Part shown: positions 24,175-61,959 of the stretch, piece by piece
Layout: each line of letters begins with the position of its first letter
Position numbering within the stretch: the first letter of the stretch is position 1
NCBI RefSeq assembly: GCF_029227915.1
Contig: NC_079882.1
Coordinates: 3,162,001-3,226,000 of the forward strand
Direction: 5' to 3'
Length of the DNA stretch: 64,000 nucleotides
DNA from: Hydractinia symbiolongicarpus
Taxonomy: Eukaryota; Cnidaria; Hydrozoa; Anthoathecata; Hydractiniidae
Notes under the pieces: model-generated
Databases searched by the model: none
What the model saw: the letters and a program-made list of their open reading frames with translations, nothing else
Told to the model about the DNA's origin: nothing
Position numbers and translations under genes: made by a program

Positions 24175-25489
24175 TGTTGGTTGAGAAGAAATGCAAGTTG
24201 ACTCTGTTGGAACAAAACTTTCTAGCTACTGCTGATTCATATCATTGAGACAGCTTAATTTATTTAACAACTGAACAGGGTGAAGTGTTTCAGAACCTAA
24301 CACATTTTACGTTGCATCTAATTTAATTAAGATCAGATGGTGTTATAGTGATTTTGATATTTCTTCACAGATGTATCAAACATTTGATAACCATATAACC
24401 GATCTGAAGTCTGTACGTCAATTGGCGAATCAACTCCATTAAGAAGGTTTTCTCTCTTTTTAAGAACTAAATAAAGTTTGCGTTGTTTACCTCCTGGATT
24501 TTTTTTCATGAAATTTTTATAATAGCTTCTTGCATTACATCTTTTAACCAATTCGTGTGCTTTTAACATACTGCTATTTCTATACCACGTTGTATTATTA
24601 TAAATGCGGTCATAATTTCCTTTTGCAAATTAGAAGCGGTTTGGTTTTTTTAAAAATCGCAATCGGGAAATTTGACCACGCTAAAAACATTCAATTTGTT
24701 CATATTATAAAAGCCTGTCTTAAAAATTTAGGATGAAACTGAGATACCTTTCTGTCATCAAGACAATCCTACGTGGAAATATCGGTCATAAATTAATTGG
24801 GTTAGACATTGAACCACGCGTGTGTCATATTTATGGATGTCAAGAGAAGTATTCTCCTTCTTTTCTCTTATAGTTTTTGTCTTAGATTTGCATTGAATTC
24901 TAAAAATTTTAAAGTTAATACATTTTTCTGAGTTAGTGAAGAAGAAAAACGTCTTCGATAGTTTGCAATAAAAGATCTGGCATTACGAACACGTGGTGTG
25001 CGTAATTAAGAGAACCTAATGTAAGCATGTTTCGAATATTGGGAGAAAAAAAAAATTACCAAAAGAAGAAGTTGGGCAAACGTAAAAGGACATTCATATT
25101 AATTTCGCTTTAATTTTTGCTGCCAAATTTAAAAAAAAACAATGCCATAACAAGATTTATCCGTTGTTGATACAAAAAAGCTGCGACAACTATCCATCTA
25201 AAAAATGAGAATCGCTCAAAAAAATCACGAATTTTTAAATAAAAAACAAACAGCGCGCTTTTTTAAAAAGTGTGGCAAATGCTGATTAAAATACTAATAT
25301 CAGCGAAAGAAATAGTTGCGAAAGTGGAAGAGGAAGTTTAGGATCCGCCAAAACAAGAAACAGGCACAGTAAGATCTAAAGTAAGCCTTTAAACTATAGA
25401 ATAGCAAAACACGAAAGGACGATTTACAAAAGTCCGAAGAACAGGCAAGAGACATGTTAATAGAGTTAAAGAGATAAGAATGCATCGAA
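24175..25489. other. Intergenic AT-rich stretch
   Basis: No gene recognised. A 78-codon minus-strand ORF at 24333-24569 is lysine-rich and has no motif that I can name. Confidence 0.4.
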
Positions 25490-26040
25490 ATCCGTATTAT
25501 TGAATGAAACCTTGCGACGGACCACCATCTCGATGTTACGGACTACCAAAAATTCATAAATAGGGATGTCCAATTCGACCAATAGTCTTATGGCTTCTAT
25601 CTTCGGCAAATTTACAGCCATAGCAAGAACCCAAAAGAATTTTCGAAATACATCAGAAAAATAAACATATACATTTGTGTTTCTCTATGGGACAACCAAT
25701 GTTTCCATAAAGGACACCTTGAACATTGTTAAAGACCTTTTGTTGAACTTGTTTTGACAAAAGCATGTATCTGTTTAACAGCAACTTCTACACTCAAACA
25801 GACGAAGTTACCATGGGTGGTTCTGCATCATCAGTAGGTGCAGAAATACATATGCAAGCACCGGAGACAACAGCATTTAGTCAGATTCCAAAGGTTTGTA
25901 AAAGATTCGTTAACGACGTATTCGCCATAATCAAAAGATCCCATCTAAAAGAGTTCATAAACAGATCAACGGCCTCCAGCGAGAACTCAAATGCACTATT
26001 GTACTTAAACACGACCTATAAAATACGACAAACAAAATAA
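25490..26040 (+). mobile_element. Penelope-like reverse transcriptase relic
   Basis: One frame reads CYGLPKIHK at 25534-25560, a stop, then GCPIRPIV, and later (25765 onwards) FYTQTDEVTMGG and KRFVNDVFAIIK. These are the order and spacing of Penelope-like element reverse transcriptase: YGLPKIHK, PIRPIVS, FYKQTDGVAMGSP and RYVDDTFV. The catalytic DD is replaced by ND, and stops interrupt the frame, so it is dead. No endonuclease domain or terminal repeat is visible. Confidence 0.75.
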
Positions 26041-27465
26041 AAAACTTGTTAGATATATCTAAAAAGTTAAAAATTGTTAATTTTTGACTTTTTCTTTTTC
26101 CCTATTTTTTGTCAAACGACAATTGTCGTACGTTAAGAATGCCAAGCAGAAAGTTTTGTCATTTTTAAACCGCAACCGTAACTCAACTCGTGAACATGAC
26201 ATGAAAATTTTTTAGCCTTCTGATAAACTAATCTTAAATAAATACCTCATTTTCCATATCTACTTGGCCGTAGAGTAAAAGATGGGCGTTTTTTTTAAAC
26301 GAGGCACGTGTATTTTATTTTTGACGCACGAAATTAAAAGAAGATAGGTTGTTTACAACTTTTAAAACTTTGTTACTGAGATTGTACTTTCTTCCAAATA
26401 AAAATGGATTGATAGAACGGGATAGTGCAAGTTTTGTTGATCCTTTAAGTACTGATATTAAAGAAGGTACAGTGACAGAAAATGAAAAATGTTCGTTTTA
26501 AACGATGCTATGCATAGCTAGGTAGCTTAATAGTTACATGAAGGCATTATTTGTAATTAATTGATGTTGGCAAAATTAGGATTCCTTTTTCTTTTTAATT
26601 TGTAAAGAGAGACTAGAAAATATTACCCTTTATCTAATAAAAGCTTTAGAGAGCTGAATATAATCAAAAATAACAGATAAAAATATTTTTAAAATCCTCC
26701 TGGTGTGGACATAATTGAGAGGCAATATAAACCTCTACCAGTCAACAGTTCACACTGATTCGGGTTGACAAAGTTGAATTCTCCAGTATGAAAGAACTAA
26801 CTGGCTAAAAATATTTTTCGTTAGTAGGAAGTGATTAGCTAATTTTAAAGGGATATTATTCCCATTCATTCTCTCACACAACTTAAGCTAGCTACTGACA
26901 CATATGACTACGCTAGTTCAAGTACTTAACTGACAAATCTGGAGATGTGCACAGTTACAGCTAGCCACAAAATGAAACGTGATTTAAATCTAACCTTGAT
27001 ATTAGATGTTTCTACCATATTAGCTTAAAATAACCTGTTTTAACACTAAAACAAATTTAGAAAACCGTATCTGAAAAAAACTATCAACTTAACTGTCCTA
27101 AATAATTCCTAATTCGACTTGAATATGAAACAGGGCACTGCTTCACTGCGAGCGAGCACCTGTTTGTTTACAAAATGCTTAACACTTGCCTCTTTTAAAA
27201 AAGTACAGCCTGATTTTCATTTAATACATATGGGAATCGGTGCATTAAATTTGTTGAAAACAAGTCTCGTAGTGAATAAAAACAACAAATGTGTATACAT
27301 AACTTAAATAATTTCTAATATAAAATATTATCGAAATAACATAGAAATACAAATGGAACTTACAAAAAGGACTGGACTTTTAAAACAATGTGGTTTTGTC
27401 ACGGGAAAATTTCTAAAGAATTAAGAAAACTTATCCAATCACGGTTTAAAAAAAGATTGAAAGAT
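26041..27465. other. Intergenic region between relic and furry
   Basis: AT-rich sequence with short ORFs only. I see no promoter, RNA or repeat that I can name. Confidence 0.4.
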
Positions 27466-27471
27466 TTTATT
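27466..27471 (-). terminator. Poly(A) signal of furry
   Basis: AATAAA on the minus strand about 156 bases after the furry stop codon at 27627-27629. Confidence 0.5.
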
Positions 27472-27626
27472 GCCATTACCAAAAAATCTTCTCGATAGGG
27501 CGATTAGTGATCAGGAGATTGGTTAATAAGACAACGATTGGTCTGCGTTCTGTTGTACCAAATTTTTCGAAATGAAAACAACTATATGAACAATAAAATA
27601 TCCAGAAGATTTAATTTAGGAACCCA

Positions 27627-52899
<25,273 letters not shown>

Positions 52900-52913
52900 A
52901 TTAATTTAACCTA

Positions 52914-55114
52914 AAATTTGAAATCGATGTGGAAATTTTGAATGTTCAGCTCAATACAGGCTAATGGCAGACATACATTTATATATGCATTAAAATGTTG
53001 GATTATGTCAGGACTTTCAAAATATTTCCATATTTTCCCTGATGGTTACCAATAAAAAGATTATTCCCAACATTTTAGGAAAGAACAAAATAAGTAGAGT
53101 AAAAACTAGAAATCAGGTAATTTTTGTCACAATTTTAGTACACTTCTTTTTATAAGCAATCACAATGTAAAGAGTGTCGCATTTGTTCTTACATAAAGTT
53201 AATTACTAAGGGGTTGCTAATGCTATTCATGGGTATTAGGAATAAAATACAGACCAGATATGAAGGAGAAAGATATTCACAGGGTTGACATTTATATTGT
53301 TCAAAAAGTTTTTTATACCTCAGATTTCTTTTAGTTAAATGTTACTATGTTTAAATAACACTTTGTTTCAGTGACATTATTAATATTATTAAAATTATTA
53401 CACTACTAACATTTTCTGGTTTAGAGTTTAAGCTTCCTTAATTGAAAAAACAGTGTGTACCAATGTCCAGAGGAGAAATTTTATTACTAGAAAGATTTGA
53501 CCATTTCTTAAATTAAAGTTAAAAATATACAAATGAAACTACTAATTTTTATAGCCCACCTGTACCAAACAAAGGGATAAATAATGTACAAAAAGCCCAT
53601 AAGTCATTAAAATTACGAGTAATTTCTTTTTATTGTCAAATTTAAAATTATTTAACCAAAGTAAAACACAAAATTGCCAGGCACATTCTGACCCTAATAT
53701 CAGTGAAGTATGCAGAATGTAATTGCTATTGTTTGACTCTCCAAAATTTCGATCCCAAGAAAATCAAGTAGTATAAATTAAATTGTGTTCTGTAACTATT
53801 TCCTTTGCAAAAAAGTATTTGCTGCAAAAAGTATATCTGCTCTAATGTTTTTTTTACACCAGTAGTAAATTGAATGGTAGACCTTTTGTATGGCTGCAAT
53901 CTAGTGACTTGTGATCTTAAAACAACAATATAATGATAAGCTATAATTTTATTTTCTTCTCAACAAATCAAGAAAGAAACTTAAATGAATAGCCAAGAAA
54001 GGTTGAGCTGAGAAATTATTGCTACAAGAAACATGTTTTCCAAAGGGATCTAGCAGAAAATTTATGGTTGCAGGTCCGGCAATCAAGAGACATCAAATCT
54101 ACTCTATTAAGCAAACAATATGACCAAAAAATCTCTGAATACATTATTGAATATGCTAAACAAAGACAGAAAAACTAATTTTTTTATTAAAAATTATACA
54201 TATTTAATTATGGCGAATATATCAACCACACTACCTTCTATTGCTTAATTCGTTTCTTTAAAACTTTTCTGCAAATCAAATATAACAACCTAAGAAAAAT
54301 GTTAGAACAGAACTTATAGGTCTTAGCAAATTTATTATTTTTAGTGTACTGTGAATTTAATTAAAATGTACTCATTAAACTACGCAACTGTTTTTTAAAG
54401 CTCTGAGAGAAAACTAATAAATGAACACCATACTTTATGCCCATACAGCACTTCAAAATAAGACCTTAAGTTGTACATCCTTAATCTTCTAAAGCTCAAC
54501 CCAGACACCAAACAGTTGTAAATTGCTAAGAAACAATTCAAAGACTGTTTTTATTTTATTATAACTCACTGTCAGTTTTTTAATTAGTTCATTTAAAATC
54601 CTTACTGACGGATAAGCACAACAGTAAAGTTTGTAAATCAAAACAAACATGCATAGCCAACGTTTCAATAAAAAAGTTTTTAACAAATCATTTTATATTT
54701 TTAAATTTTTTTTCCTTCTAAAGATTTTCAGTCAAACTACATACAGCAGTAACCCAAAAAAATCAAACGACTTTACCAACGTTATATCTAATTTTAGTGT
54801 AAAATTATAAAATATTTTAAAATGAACATAATCTCTTGTGGCACCTGTGTTTTTTTGTTATTTAGATCACTTATATACTCATAAAACATTAATACACTTC
54901 TTCTTTTTACAAAGGCTTTGTTGATGGGAATACTAACTTCTGACTGTCCCTACTCTTGGTAAATAGCAGATAATTATTTATGCACTGGATGTTAGAAATG
55001 AACATAAAAAGTCATACTTCACAGTCCCACAAGTAAAGATGGACATTGTTTTTTGTAGATTAAAAGAAAGCGTTTAAACATTTTGGTGTGGAATTTTAAT
55101 TTAAATCACAATTA
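52914..55114. other. Region upstream of furry
   Basis: AT-rich with short ORFs only. A furry 5'UTR exon and promoter for isoform A may lie here, but I cannot place them. Confidence 0.4.
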
Positions 55115-55220
55115 TCTATATAATAATACGCTTGTGTGAGTAACCATGTGAGTCCACGACACGCAAAGTACGGGTCACTTTCTTACGACGTGGCGTTACG
55201 CTAAAGTTTACTAAGTTAAA
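55115..55220 (+). mobile_element. Possible Helitron-like 5' end
   Basis: TCTATATAATAATACGC preceded by A resembles the TC-starting 5' end of animal Helitrons, followed by GC-richer sequence (TGAGTCCACGACACGC). No replicase-helicase gene and no clear CTRR hairpin end were found, so this is weak. Confidence 0.25.
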
Positions 55221-56045
55221 AAAACGCAAATCAGGGGGTTACTAATTAAATGTTTTATTCTCTTTTCTTATTACCTTATAAGATAAAACTGTTTTTCTTT
55301 ATTTTATTAAAGCTAATTTTTATTTTATTTTTTAATGTTTTTATTTGTTTTTTTGTTTTAAAAGCCCCGTTGGTCATTATAGATAGAATAATTTAATTTT
55401 ACCCCTGGTTTACAATGTACGTGCCGTATCTAACGGAAACAAGTTGTTTATCAACTGAAAAAGGAAACCGAAGCAAAGAAGGTTGTCTTTTTTAAAGTAA
55501 TCCTGAAAAAAGTTTTTCAAACAATGTTTACTCAGTATAAGGTTAGCTTAAACCTCATTTTTTTGTTCTGGGACCGAGGTTGCTTCCTTTTATAAAAACT
55601 TTATCGAATTCGAATATGAATGTAATTCGAATCTAAAATGTAAAAGAAGAAACTGTTGTTGTCGAACGAAGTTGGAGTTGTATGTTAGAAATACTTTTTT
55701 TAAAATAATAAAAAATGTATGATGATAAAACATTACAAAGAGAATTGATTGAAAATGTATCAAATAATTGTAATCCAATTTATGAAGCGAAGTTTAGTAG
55801 TCGAAGTAAAAAACTGATTGAACTTAAATCCAGAGAACGCTAGCAAGCTAACTACTGAGAAAGCGGAAGAAAGCAGGTAGGTGTGTTGTTTGTGTGTTAT
55901 TATTAAGTAGAGAAATCAATTTCGGTGTATAACGATTTTTTAGCTGTTTCTTTCAGAGATAAATTTTTCCTTAAATATTGAGTTTGTTGTTGTGTCTTGC
56001 GCCAAAAAATATTGTCTTTAAGCACTTATTTTGTAAGAATATACT
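55221..56045. other. Unassigned intergenic sequence
   Basis: No gene or named repeat seen. Confidence 0.4.
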
Positions 56046-56051
56046 CTGAAG

Positions 56052-56398
56052 CAGGCCTATCAATAAGGGGAGAGCAATTGCTCTTGCTCACGCAAAGACT
56101 CGCCCAATTCTGAGAAATGAGAAACTAGCTGAGCCATGAATTGCTCCCCCAATCCCAAAAATAGTTTTTCTGGCTGAGCAATATCAATTCGTCTCACATG
56201 GAAATCAATGTTTCTTTTTCTTATTATTTACAGTAAAAAAGAACAAAAATAGATAAAAAAAGATAAAATAAAATAGATAAAAAGACTTTGTGTTTTTAAA
56301 CTTATTCTATTTATTCAGATTGCTCGCCCAGTTTTAATTATTGTAACCTTGGGGGAGCGATTTATTGCTCTGGTGTTATTTTCTTATCAATAGGCCTG
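56052..56398. mobile_element. MITE of 347 bp with terminal inverted repeats
   Basis: The left end CAGGCCTATCAATAAG and the right end (complement CAGGCCTATTGATAAG) match at 14 of 16 bases. CTGAAG flanks both sides (56046-56051 and 56399-56404), a likely 6-bp target duplication. Subterminal parts repeat GGGGAGAGCAATTGCTC-like and GATTGCTC sequences. No coding capacity. Confidence 0.75.
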
Positions 56399-56404
56399 CT
56401 GAAG

Positions 56405-57225
56405 AATGGGTCAGAAGTTTAGAATATCCTAAGAATATGTCTAAACTTGATAGTTTGTTTTAAATAGGAACATTTGTATGACGCACAAAATTGATTAGAA
56501 ATTTACTTTTTTTATGTATATCAAACGAACTGAACTTTTCTGTGTCCAAGCAATGTAGTAGAAATTGCCATTAGCTAGCTATAGCAACTTATAACATGCT
56601 TTATTTTATTAAGGCATTATATATTTCCAGGTCATTTCAACAGTGTAAAACAGTGTTGATGTCATTAAAAAAAAACTAGACTTAAAAGCCTTAAATCAAT
56701 CTTTATAACAGTTACGTTACGATCGTTTGAAATATATTCGATTCTTAAATTCGAAAACGCTGCATTGTTATCTTCTTTGATTTTATGCGTAATTTTACTA
56801 TAAGTTTGTGTCTGTTTGTTTAATATTTTTGATTGAAATATTTCGGAAGATATACAACATATTAAATGATTCAAGTTTTTATATTTCTCTTTTATGTGTT
56901 TTCAACTATTAATTTCTTATATTTTGAGTATAACTTTAAAGATTTGCCGTTGGCAATAGACTAAACAGCTGATTTTGTATGACTTTGAAAAATGTTGGAC
57001 TTTTTTAAATGTTTTTTTATCCTTTTTCCCCTGGTGTATTTCTGGAATGGCAAAGCAAGTACATAGTTTTAGCGTATTTCGCTTTGGTTGTTACGCCTTT
57101 GATTTTTTTGGACATTTTCCATTTTTATTTCATAATTTTTTCTTATTATTTTTTTGTTGCACATACTTATATTTTTAGACGTTTTGTTTCAGCGGTTATA
57201 AACATAGAATATTGCAGATTGTGAG
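56405..57225. other. Unassigned intergenic sequence
   Basis: AT-rich; two overlapping ORFs near 57000-57220 are phenylalanine-rich low-complexity frames. No gene supported. Confidence 0.4.
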
Positions 57226-57283
57226 CAACCTCGGTCCCAGGGCTTTTTTTTCTTTTTGCCATCAAAAGAGACAAAGAGCCCGG

Positions 57284-57475
57284 TGTTAACCTACTGTTCG
57301 TGTTTAGACAGTATAACTAATTACAATAGTTTTGGATGGGGTTTTTGTTCTGTTTGGTGCAGATCTGATACCTTGGTACAACGTTGCGTTGCTGTTGTGT
57401 TTAATGATTGTTGTGTTAAACCCAAGTCAGAGCTACAACGATTATCAGGTTAGTCACATATTTCGCCTTTTAACA
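57284..57475 (+). repeat. 5' LTR of copia element
   Basis: Begins TGTTAACC and ends CTTTTAACA, giving the TG...CA borders. 192 bp, same length as the 3' LTR. Confidence 0.95.
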
Positions 57476-57476
57476 C

Positions 57477-57491
57477 TGGTAGCAGAGGGTG
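57477..57491 (+). promoter_or_regulatory. Primer binding site for initiator tRNA-Met
   Basis: TGGTAGCAGAGGGT one base after the 5' LTR. It is complementary to the 3' end of animal initiator tRNA-Met (CCTCTGCTACCA) over its first 11-12 bases. Confidence 0.8.
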
Positions 57492-57507
57492 TACTAACCT
57501 TTTAAAG

Positions 57508-58391
57508 ATGGCACACTACAAAGCCCCACCGACACTTGGTGATAACACTAATATGTGTTATGAGAACTGGAAAAAAGAAGTACAGATATGGCAATTATTT
57601 ACTTCGTTGGAGAAGAAGAAGCAGGCACCTGCTATTTTTTTGACTTTGACTGGTCAAGCTTGAGAAGCAATTTTAGAGATGGAACTTGAAGTGTTAAGTT
57701 CTGATGATGGTGTTAAGAAACTCGTGAAGAAGTTAGACTCCTTGTATCTTAAGGACTCGCACCATTAAGCTTATGAAGCATAGAAAAGTTTGAAAAATTT
57801 TGTAGACCTTTATCAATGATAATGAATGATTATGTTATTGAGTTTGAAAGACTATACAACAAGCTCAAGAATTACGATATGGAATTACCTGAAGGAGTTT
57901 TAGCTTATCGTTTCATTAACAGTTCAAATATTTCAGAAAGTCATAAGCAGCTTATTAGAGCAACTTTAACAGAACTAAAATACACCAAAGCCAAAGAGCA
58001 GCTAAAAAAGATTTTTAGTGATCCTTCAAATTTTATGACTGGTCAAGGTAGTGATGATATCAAAATCGAGAAGACTGAAGACATTTACTATGGAGCTACG
58101 TACAGACAAAATAAAACTCAAAGTCGATCTAGAGACAACAGAAGAACATATACCCGAAAATTTGCAGATGGGAATAGAAAATTGAACCCATTAGATAGAA
58201 ATGGTGAGCCTAGTAGATGTGCTATCTGTGGATCAGTTTTTCACTGGGCAAAGTCATGCTCAGATACACGTCAGGGACAGGAAAACAAAACAAAACAAGC
58301 ACCAGATGAAGTTCAGGTAACCCTTATTGAAGAATGCATGACAAATCTTGTTGGAGAAACTTTAAGCATGGTGATACTTGACTCTGGGTGA
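57508..58391 (+). pseudogene. copia gag and start of protease (broken)
   Basis: The frame starts with MAHYKAPPTLGDNTNMCYEN and stops after 51 codons at TGA 57661. A frameshift follows, then an open frame at 57816-58391 with typical copia Gag helices. The zinc knuckle CAICGSVFHWAKSC (C-x2-C-x4-H-x4-C) lies near 58219-58260. The protease motif VILDSG is directly followed by a stop where a cysteine or similar residue is usual. Confidence 0.85.
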
Positions 58392-58439
58392 ACCAAAACA
58401 GTTTGTGGCGAAGATTGGTTTCAATGTTATCTGAACACA

Positions 58440-59095
58440 TTGAATGATGGAGTGTTAAAGTCTGTGATTGAAAGAAAAAGTGCAACAATATTCAAGTTTG
58501 GAAGTGGTAAACATGTGACATCTGTTAAAAATGTCACCTTACCTACAATAATTGCTGGACGAAGCGTGGTGTTATATGTATTTTTTTACAACAGAAAACA
58601 CCACTGCAAAAGAAGGCTGCTGCAGTCAAACTTTATCGACAGTTCAGTCATCCTAATAGTTCAAGACTAAAACAGTTGCTGATAGATGCAAATATTAATG
58701 ATGTTGAGATCTTTAATCATCTTGATGAGCTTGAGCATTTCTGCCAAATTTGTTTGAAATTCAAAAAGCCAAAGCCAACCCCGATTGTAGGTTTTCCAAT
58801 GGCAAAACGATTCAATGAAACAGTAGCATTAGATCTGAAAAAATGGTCAGATTCGCCAAAGGTTTGGTTTTGGCATTTAGTTGACCATTTTACTCGCTAC
58901 AGTACTTCGTGCGTCATCAAAACAAAAAGGAAAGAAGAAATAATCAAACGAATCTTTCAAATATGGATTTCCATATTTGGTTCTGCTGAAAAATTTCTTA
59001 TTGATAACGGCGGAGAATTTGCAAATGAGGATTTTGTATCGATGTGTGAAAGTGCCAACATCAGAATATGCACAACAGCTGCAGAAAGCCCTTGA
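58440..59095 (+). pseudogene. copia protease remainder and integrase N-terminal half (broken)
   Basis: 58440-58670 stays in the Gag frame; the frame then shifts to the one used from 58676 on. The integrase zinc-binding region (SHPNSSRLKQLL ... CQICLKF) and catalytic residues VALDLKKW (Asp) and LIDNGGEF (Asp) are present. The frame ends at a TGA (59093-59095) in ESP-stop-SNGLVE, just where copia integrases have a tryptophan, so TGG to TGA is likely. The catalytic Glu lies at the ESP/LVES region. Confidence 0.85.
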
Positions 59096-60988
59096 AGCAA
59101 TGGTTTGGTGGAAAGTCATAATGCTATTCTTGGTTATAATGTTAGCAAGATGATGGAGGATAAAGTTACAGTCGATTTAGACATGGCACTAGCCTGGTCA
59201 GTGAGTGCCAAAAATTCCCTGAAAAATGTCAATGGCTACAGTCAGAATCAACTTGTTTTTGGATTCAACCCAAATCTTCCGAACTGCGATAATGCGAAGT
59301 TACCAGCTTTAGAAGGAAAGACTTCCAGTGAGATTGTTGCAACAAATCTAAATGCTATGAACGCTGCACGAAAGACATTCATACAAAGTGAATCAGCAGA
59401 AAAGGTTAGAAGAGCATTAAGGCATCAAACAAGAACGTCAGGTGATGATAGATTTGAAACTGGGGACAAGGTATTTTACAAAAGAAACACAAGCAATGCT
59501 TGGAAAGGCCCAGGTAGTGTCATAGGACAGGATGACAAACAGGTTTTAATAAAACATGGCAGTTCGTATGTCCGTGTGCACCCTTGTCGTATCCAAAGAG
59601 ACACAGGCTTTTCTCTGATTGATGCTACTCCCATAGAAAGTTGCAGAAATAAACCAATAACATCTTTAACCGACACCGATAATCCTGTGAATGAAGAAGT
59701 AGTAGGTGATGGAGATAGTGATGACAGTGCTGAAAATTCTGATATTGATTTGCAGAACTTCCAAAGTGATGAACCAGAAAGAAGGGATGCCATTAGAAAG
59801 GAGAGACAAGTTGCATCAGATGAAATTAATGATATAAATAATCTAACCAATAGCATAAGTCGACTTTCCTTAGATGTAACAAACAGTGACACACAAGACC
59901 AAAAGTGGTTTGATGGTTCCGTTAAACCCAAAGCTAAGTCATTTGTAAAGTATAAGTTCAAGGACTGTGATACAGTTAAAGATGTGGAAATTATATCAAA
60001 AGGTGGTAAAGCAACTGGAAAATATAAATCCTATTTGAATATACAAGATGTAGATAGTAATTCATTGTCATGTGTTGATTGGGAGGAAATTGAAAGTTGG
60101 CAGCCAATAAACACAGAAGAGGCACTTCTTTCGCAAGTAAAATTTGCAGATTCAGACGTCTTGAATGCTAAAATTGACGAAAAGGTTTATGAAAATGTTG
60201 AAAACCATGGACAAAAGGCATTGTCTGTGAGATGGGTTGTGACTGAGAAAATACTGAATGGGAAGAAAAAGATGAAAGCCAGATTAGTTGCACGGGGCTT
60301 CGAGGAGATAGATAATGACATTTTAAAAGACTCCCCAACTTGCTCGAAGGAAAGCTTGCGTTTGATACTCACCCTCATTGCTTACAATAATTGGAGGTGC
60401 AGTTCTATTGATATCAAATCTGCATTTTTACAAGGAAAGGAAATTGAAAGAACTGTTTACCTAAAACCTCCAAAAGAAGCTGATAATGGAAATTCTTTGT
60501 GGAAGCTTAAGAAATGCATTTATGGTTTGGTGGATGCTTCTCGCTGTTGGTATTTGCGTGTAAAAGAAGAGCTCATAAATCTTAATGTCTCGGTGAGCAA
60601 GAGTGATCCTGCAATATTTTACTGGCATCATGGTCAACAATTATCAGGAGTAATGGCCACACATGTTGATGATTTTTGTTGGGGCGGGAATGAGGATTTC
60701 ATCGAAAATGTTATAGAACCTTTACAGAGAGTGTTTCTTGTTGGATCTGAATGTTCAACTGTATTTCCTTATCTTGGATTAAGCTTGAACCAGCACAGTG
60801 ATTTTACCATTCAAATCAACCAAAATGCATATGTTGAGGAAATTGAACCTATTGAAATAGAAAAAGAAAGAATGGGAAAGAAGAATTATCCACTGAATGA
60901 AAATGAGATCAGGGAATTCAGAGCTTTAATAGGACGGCTGTGCTGGTTAAGTAGACAGACCAGACCCGATATCAAGTCTGTGAATTAG
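59096..60988 (+). pseudogene. copia integrase C-terminus and reverse transcriptase
   Basis: Long open frame with the integrase end (NGLVESHNAILG), a variable acidic linker, then RT motifs WVVTEKILNGKKKMKARLVA, DIKSAFLQG, CIYGLVDASRCWY and THVDDFCWGG (the catalytic DD). It ends at TARPD-type sequence (QTRPDIKSVN) where a deletion shifts the frame. Confidence 0.93.
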
Positions 60989-61023
60989 GAGCATCAGTAA
61001 AGGAAGCCACAATAGATGATTTA

Positions 61024-61584
61024 TTGAAAGGCAACAAAGTTCTGGGAAAAGCCAAAAACGAAAATGTTATTTTACAGTTTAAAGGTACTATGAAAAATTT
61101 GACTCTTAAAGTCTACAATGACGCATCCTTTGCAAACCTTAGAAACGGAGGATCTCAAGGCGAATATATAATATTTCTGAAAAACGACTGTGAAAATCTA
61201 TCACCCATTATGTGGCAGTCAAAACGCCTGCAAAGAGTAGTAAAGAGTACAATGGCTGCAGAAACTCTGATTCAAGTTGAAGCTGCAGAAGCAGCATTCT
61301 GGTTATCAAATTTACTGACTGAAGTATGTGGTCGTAATGTTTTAAATTCCATTATATGTTACACAGACAGTCGACAACTATTTGAAGCAGTTCATTCGAT
61401 CAAATCTGTTGTGGATAAGCGACTACGGATAGATTTGTCTATACTTAAAGAAATGATTGACAGAGGAGAAATAACAGATGTAAAGTGGATTGATAGCAAA
61501 AAACTAATTGCAAATTGTCTGACGAAAAGAGGAGCATCTGCTGAGGGACTATTGAGAACCCTTCAGCGTGGTGGGCTCCATTAA
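61024..61584 (+). pseudogene. copia RNase H domain
   Basis: Frame continuing after the shift, with NDASFANL, WQSKRLQRVVKSTMAAE, CYTDSRQLFEAV and DVKWIDSKKLIANCLTK: the usual copia RNase H acidic residues and C-terminal LTK motif. Stop just before the polypurine tract. Confidence 0.9.
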
Positions 61585-61613
61585 TCTCAAGTTAAATAGT
61601 GTACATAAAGATT

Positions 61614-61632
61614 GAAGAAAAGTGGGGAAGAT
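61614..61632 (+). promoter_or_regulatory. Polypurine tract of copia element
   Basis: GAAGAAAAGTGGGGAAGAT directly precedes the 3' LTR, the expected plus-strand primer. Confidence 0.75.
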
Positions 61633-61824
61633 TGTTAACCTACTGTTCGTGTTTAGACAGTATAACTAATTACAATAGTGTTGGATGGGGTTTTTGTTCT
61701 GTTTGGTGCAGATCTGATACCTTGATACAACGTTGCAATGCTGTTGTGTTTAATGATTGTTATGTTAAAACCAAGTCAGAGCTACAACGATTATCAGGTT
61801 AGTCACATATTTCGCCTTTTAACA
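61633..61824 (+). repeat. 3' LTR of copia element
   Basis: 192 bp, TGTTAACC...TTTTAACA, about 97% identical to the 5' LTR. An open frame inside it is only the repeat's second copy. Confidence 0.95.
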
Positions 61825-61959
61825 CCCAGGGTCGAGGTTGAAATGTGAGTTTTGAAAATTCAAATTACTGAGTTCTATGTTTTTATTTGGCACTCCTCAA
61901 AAGGACTCAATGAGAGATTCAGTGGATTCTTCCACGGAATTCGACTAGTTCTTAATAAT

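Larger units (their letters stand above)
57284..61824 (+). mobile_element. Ty1/copia LTR retrotransposon, inactivated
   Basis: Two 192-bp LTRs, an initiator-Met primer site, gag with a CCHC knuckle, aspartic protease, integrase, reverse transcriptase and RNase H occur in copia order (integrase before RT), and a purine tract precedes the 3' LTR. The coding region is broken by in-frame stops (57661, 57766, 58389, 59093) and frameshifts (between 57663 and 57816, about 58560-58676, about 60988). LTRs differ at about 6 of 192 positions, so insertion is moderately old. Flanks CCCGG and CCCAG may be a mutated 5-bp target duplication. Confidence 0.95.

Noticed and set aside
61599-61802. 67-codon ORF after copia RNase H, and its twin at 57256-57453
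   Set aside because: Both are chance frames inside the two LTR copies.
57284-61824. Retrovirus or gypsy-type element
   Set aside because: Integrase precedes reverse transcriptase and no envelope frame exists, so it is Ty1/copia.
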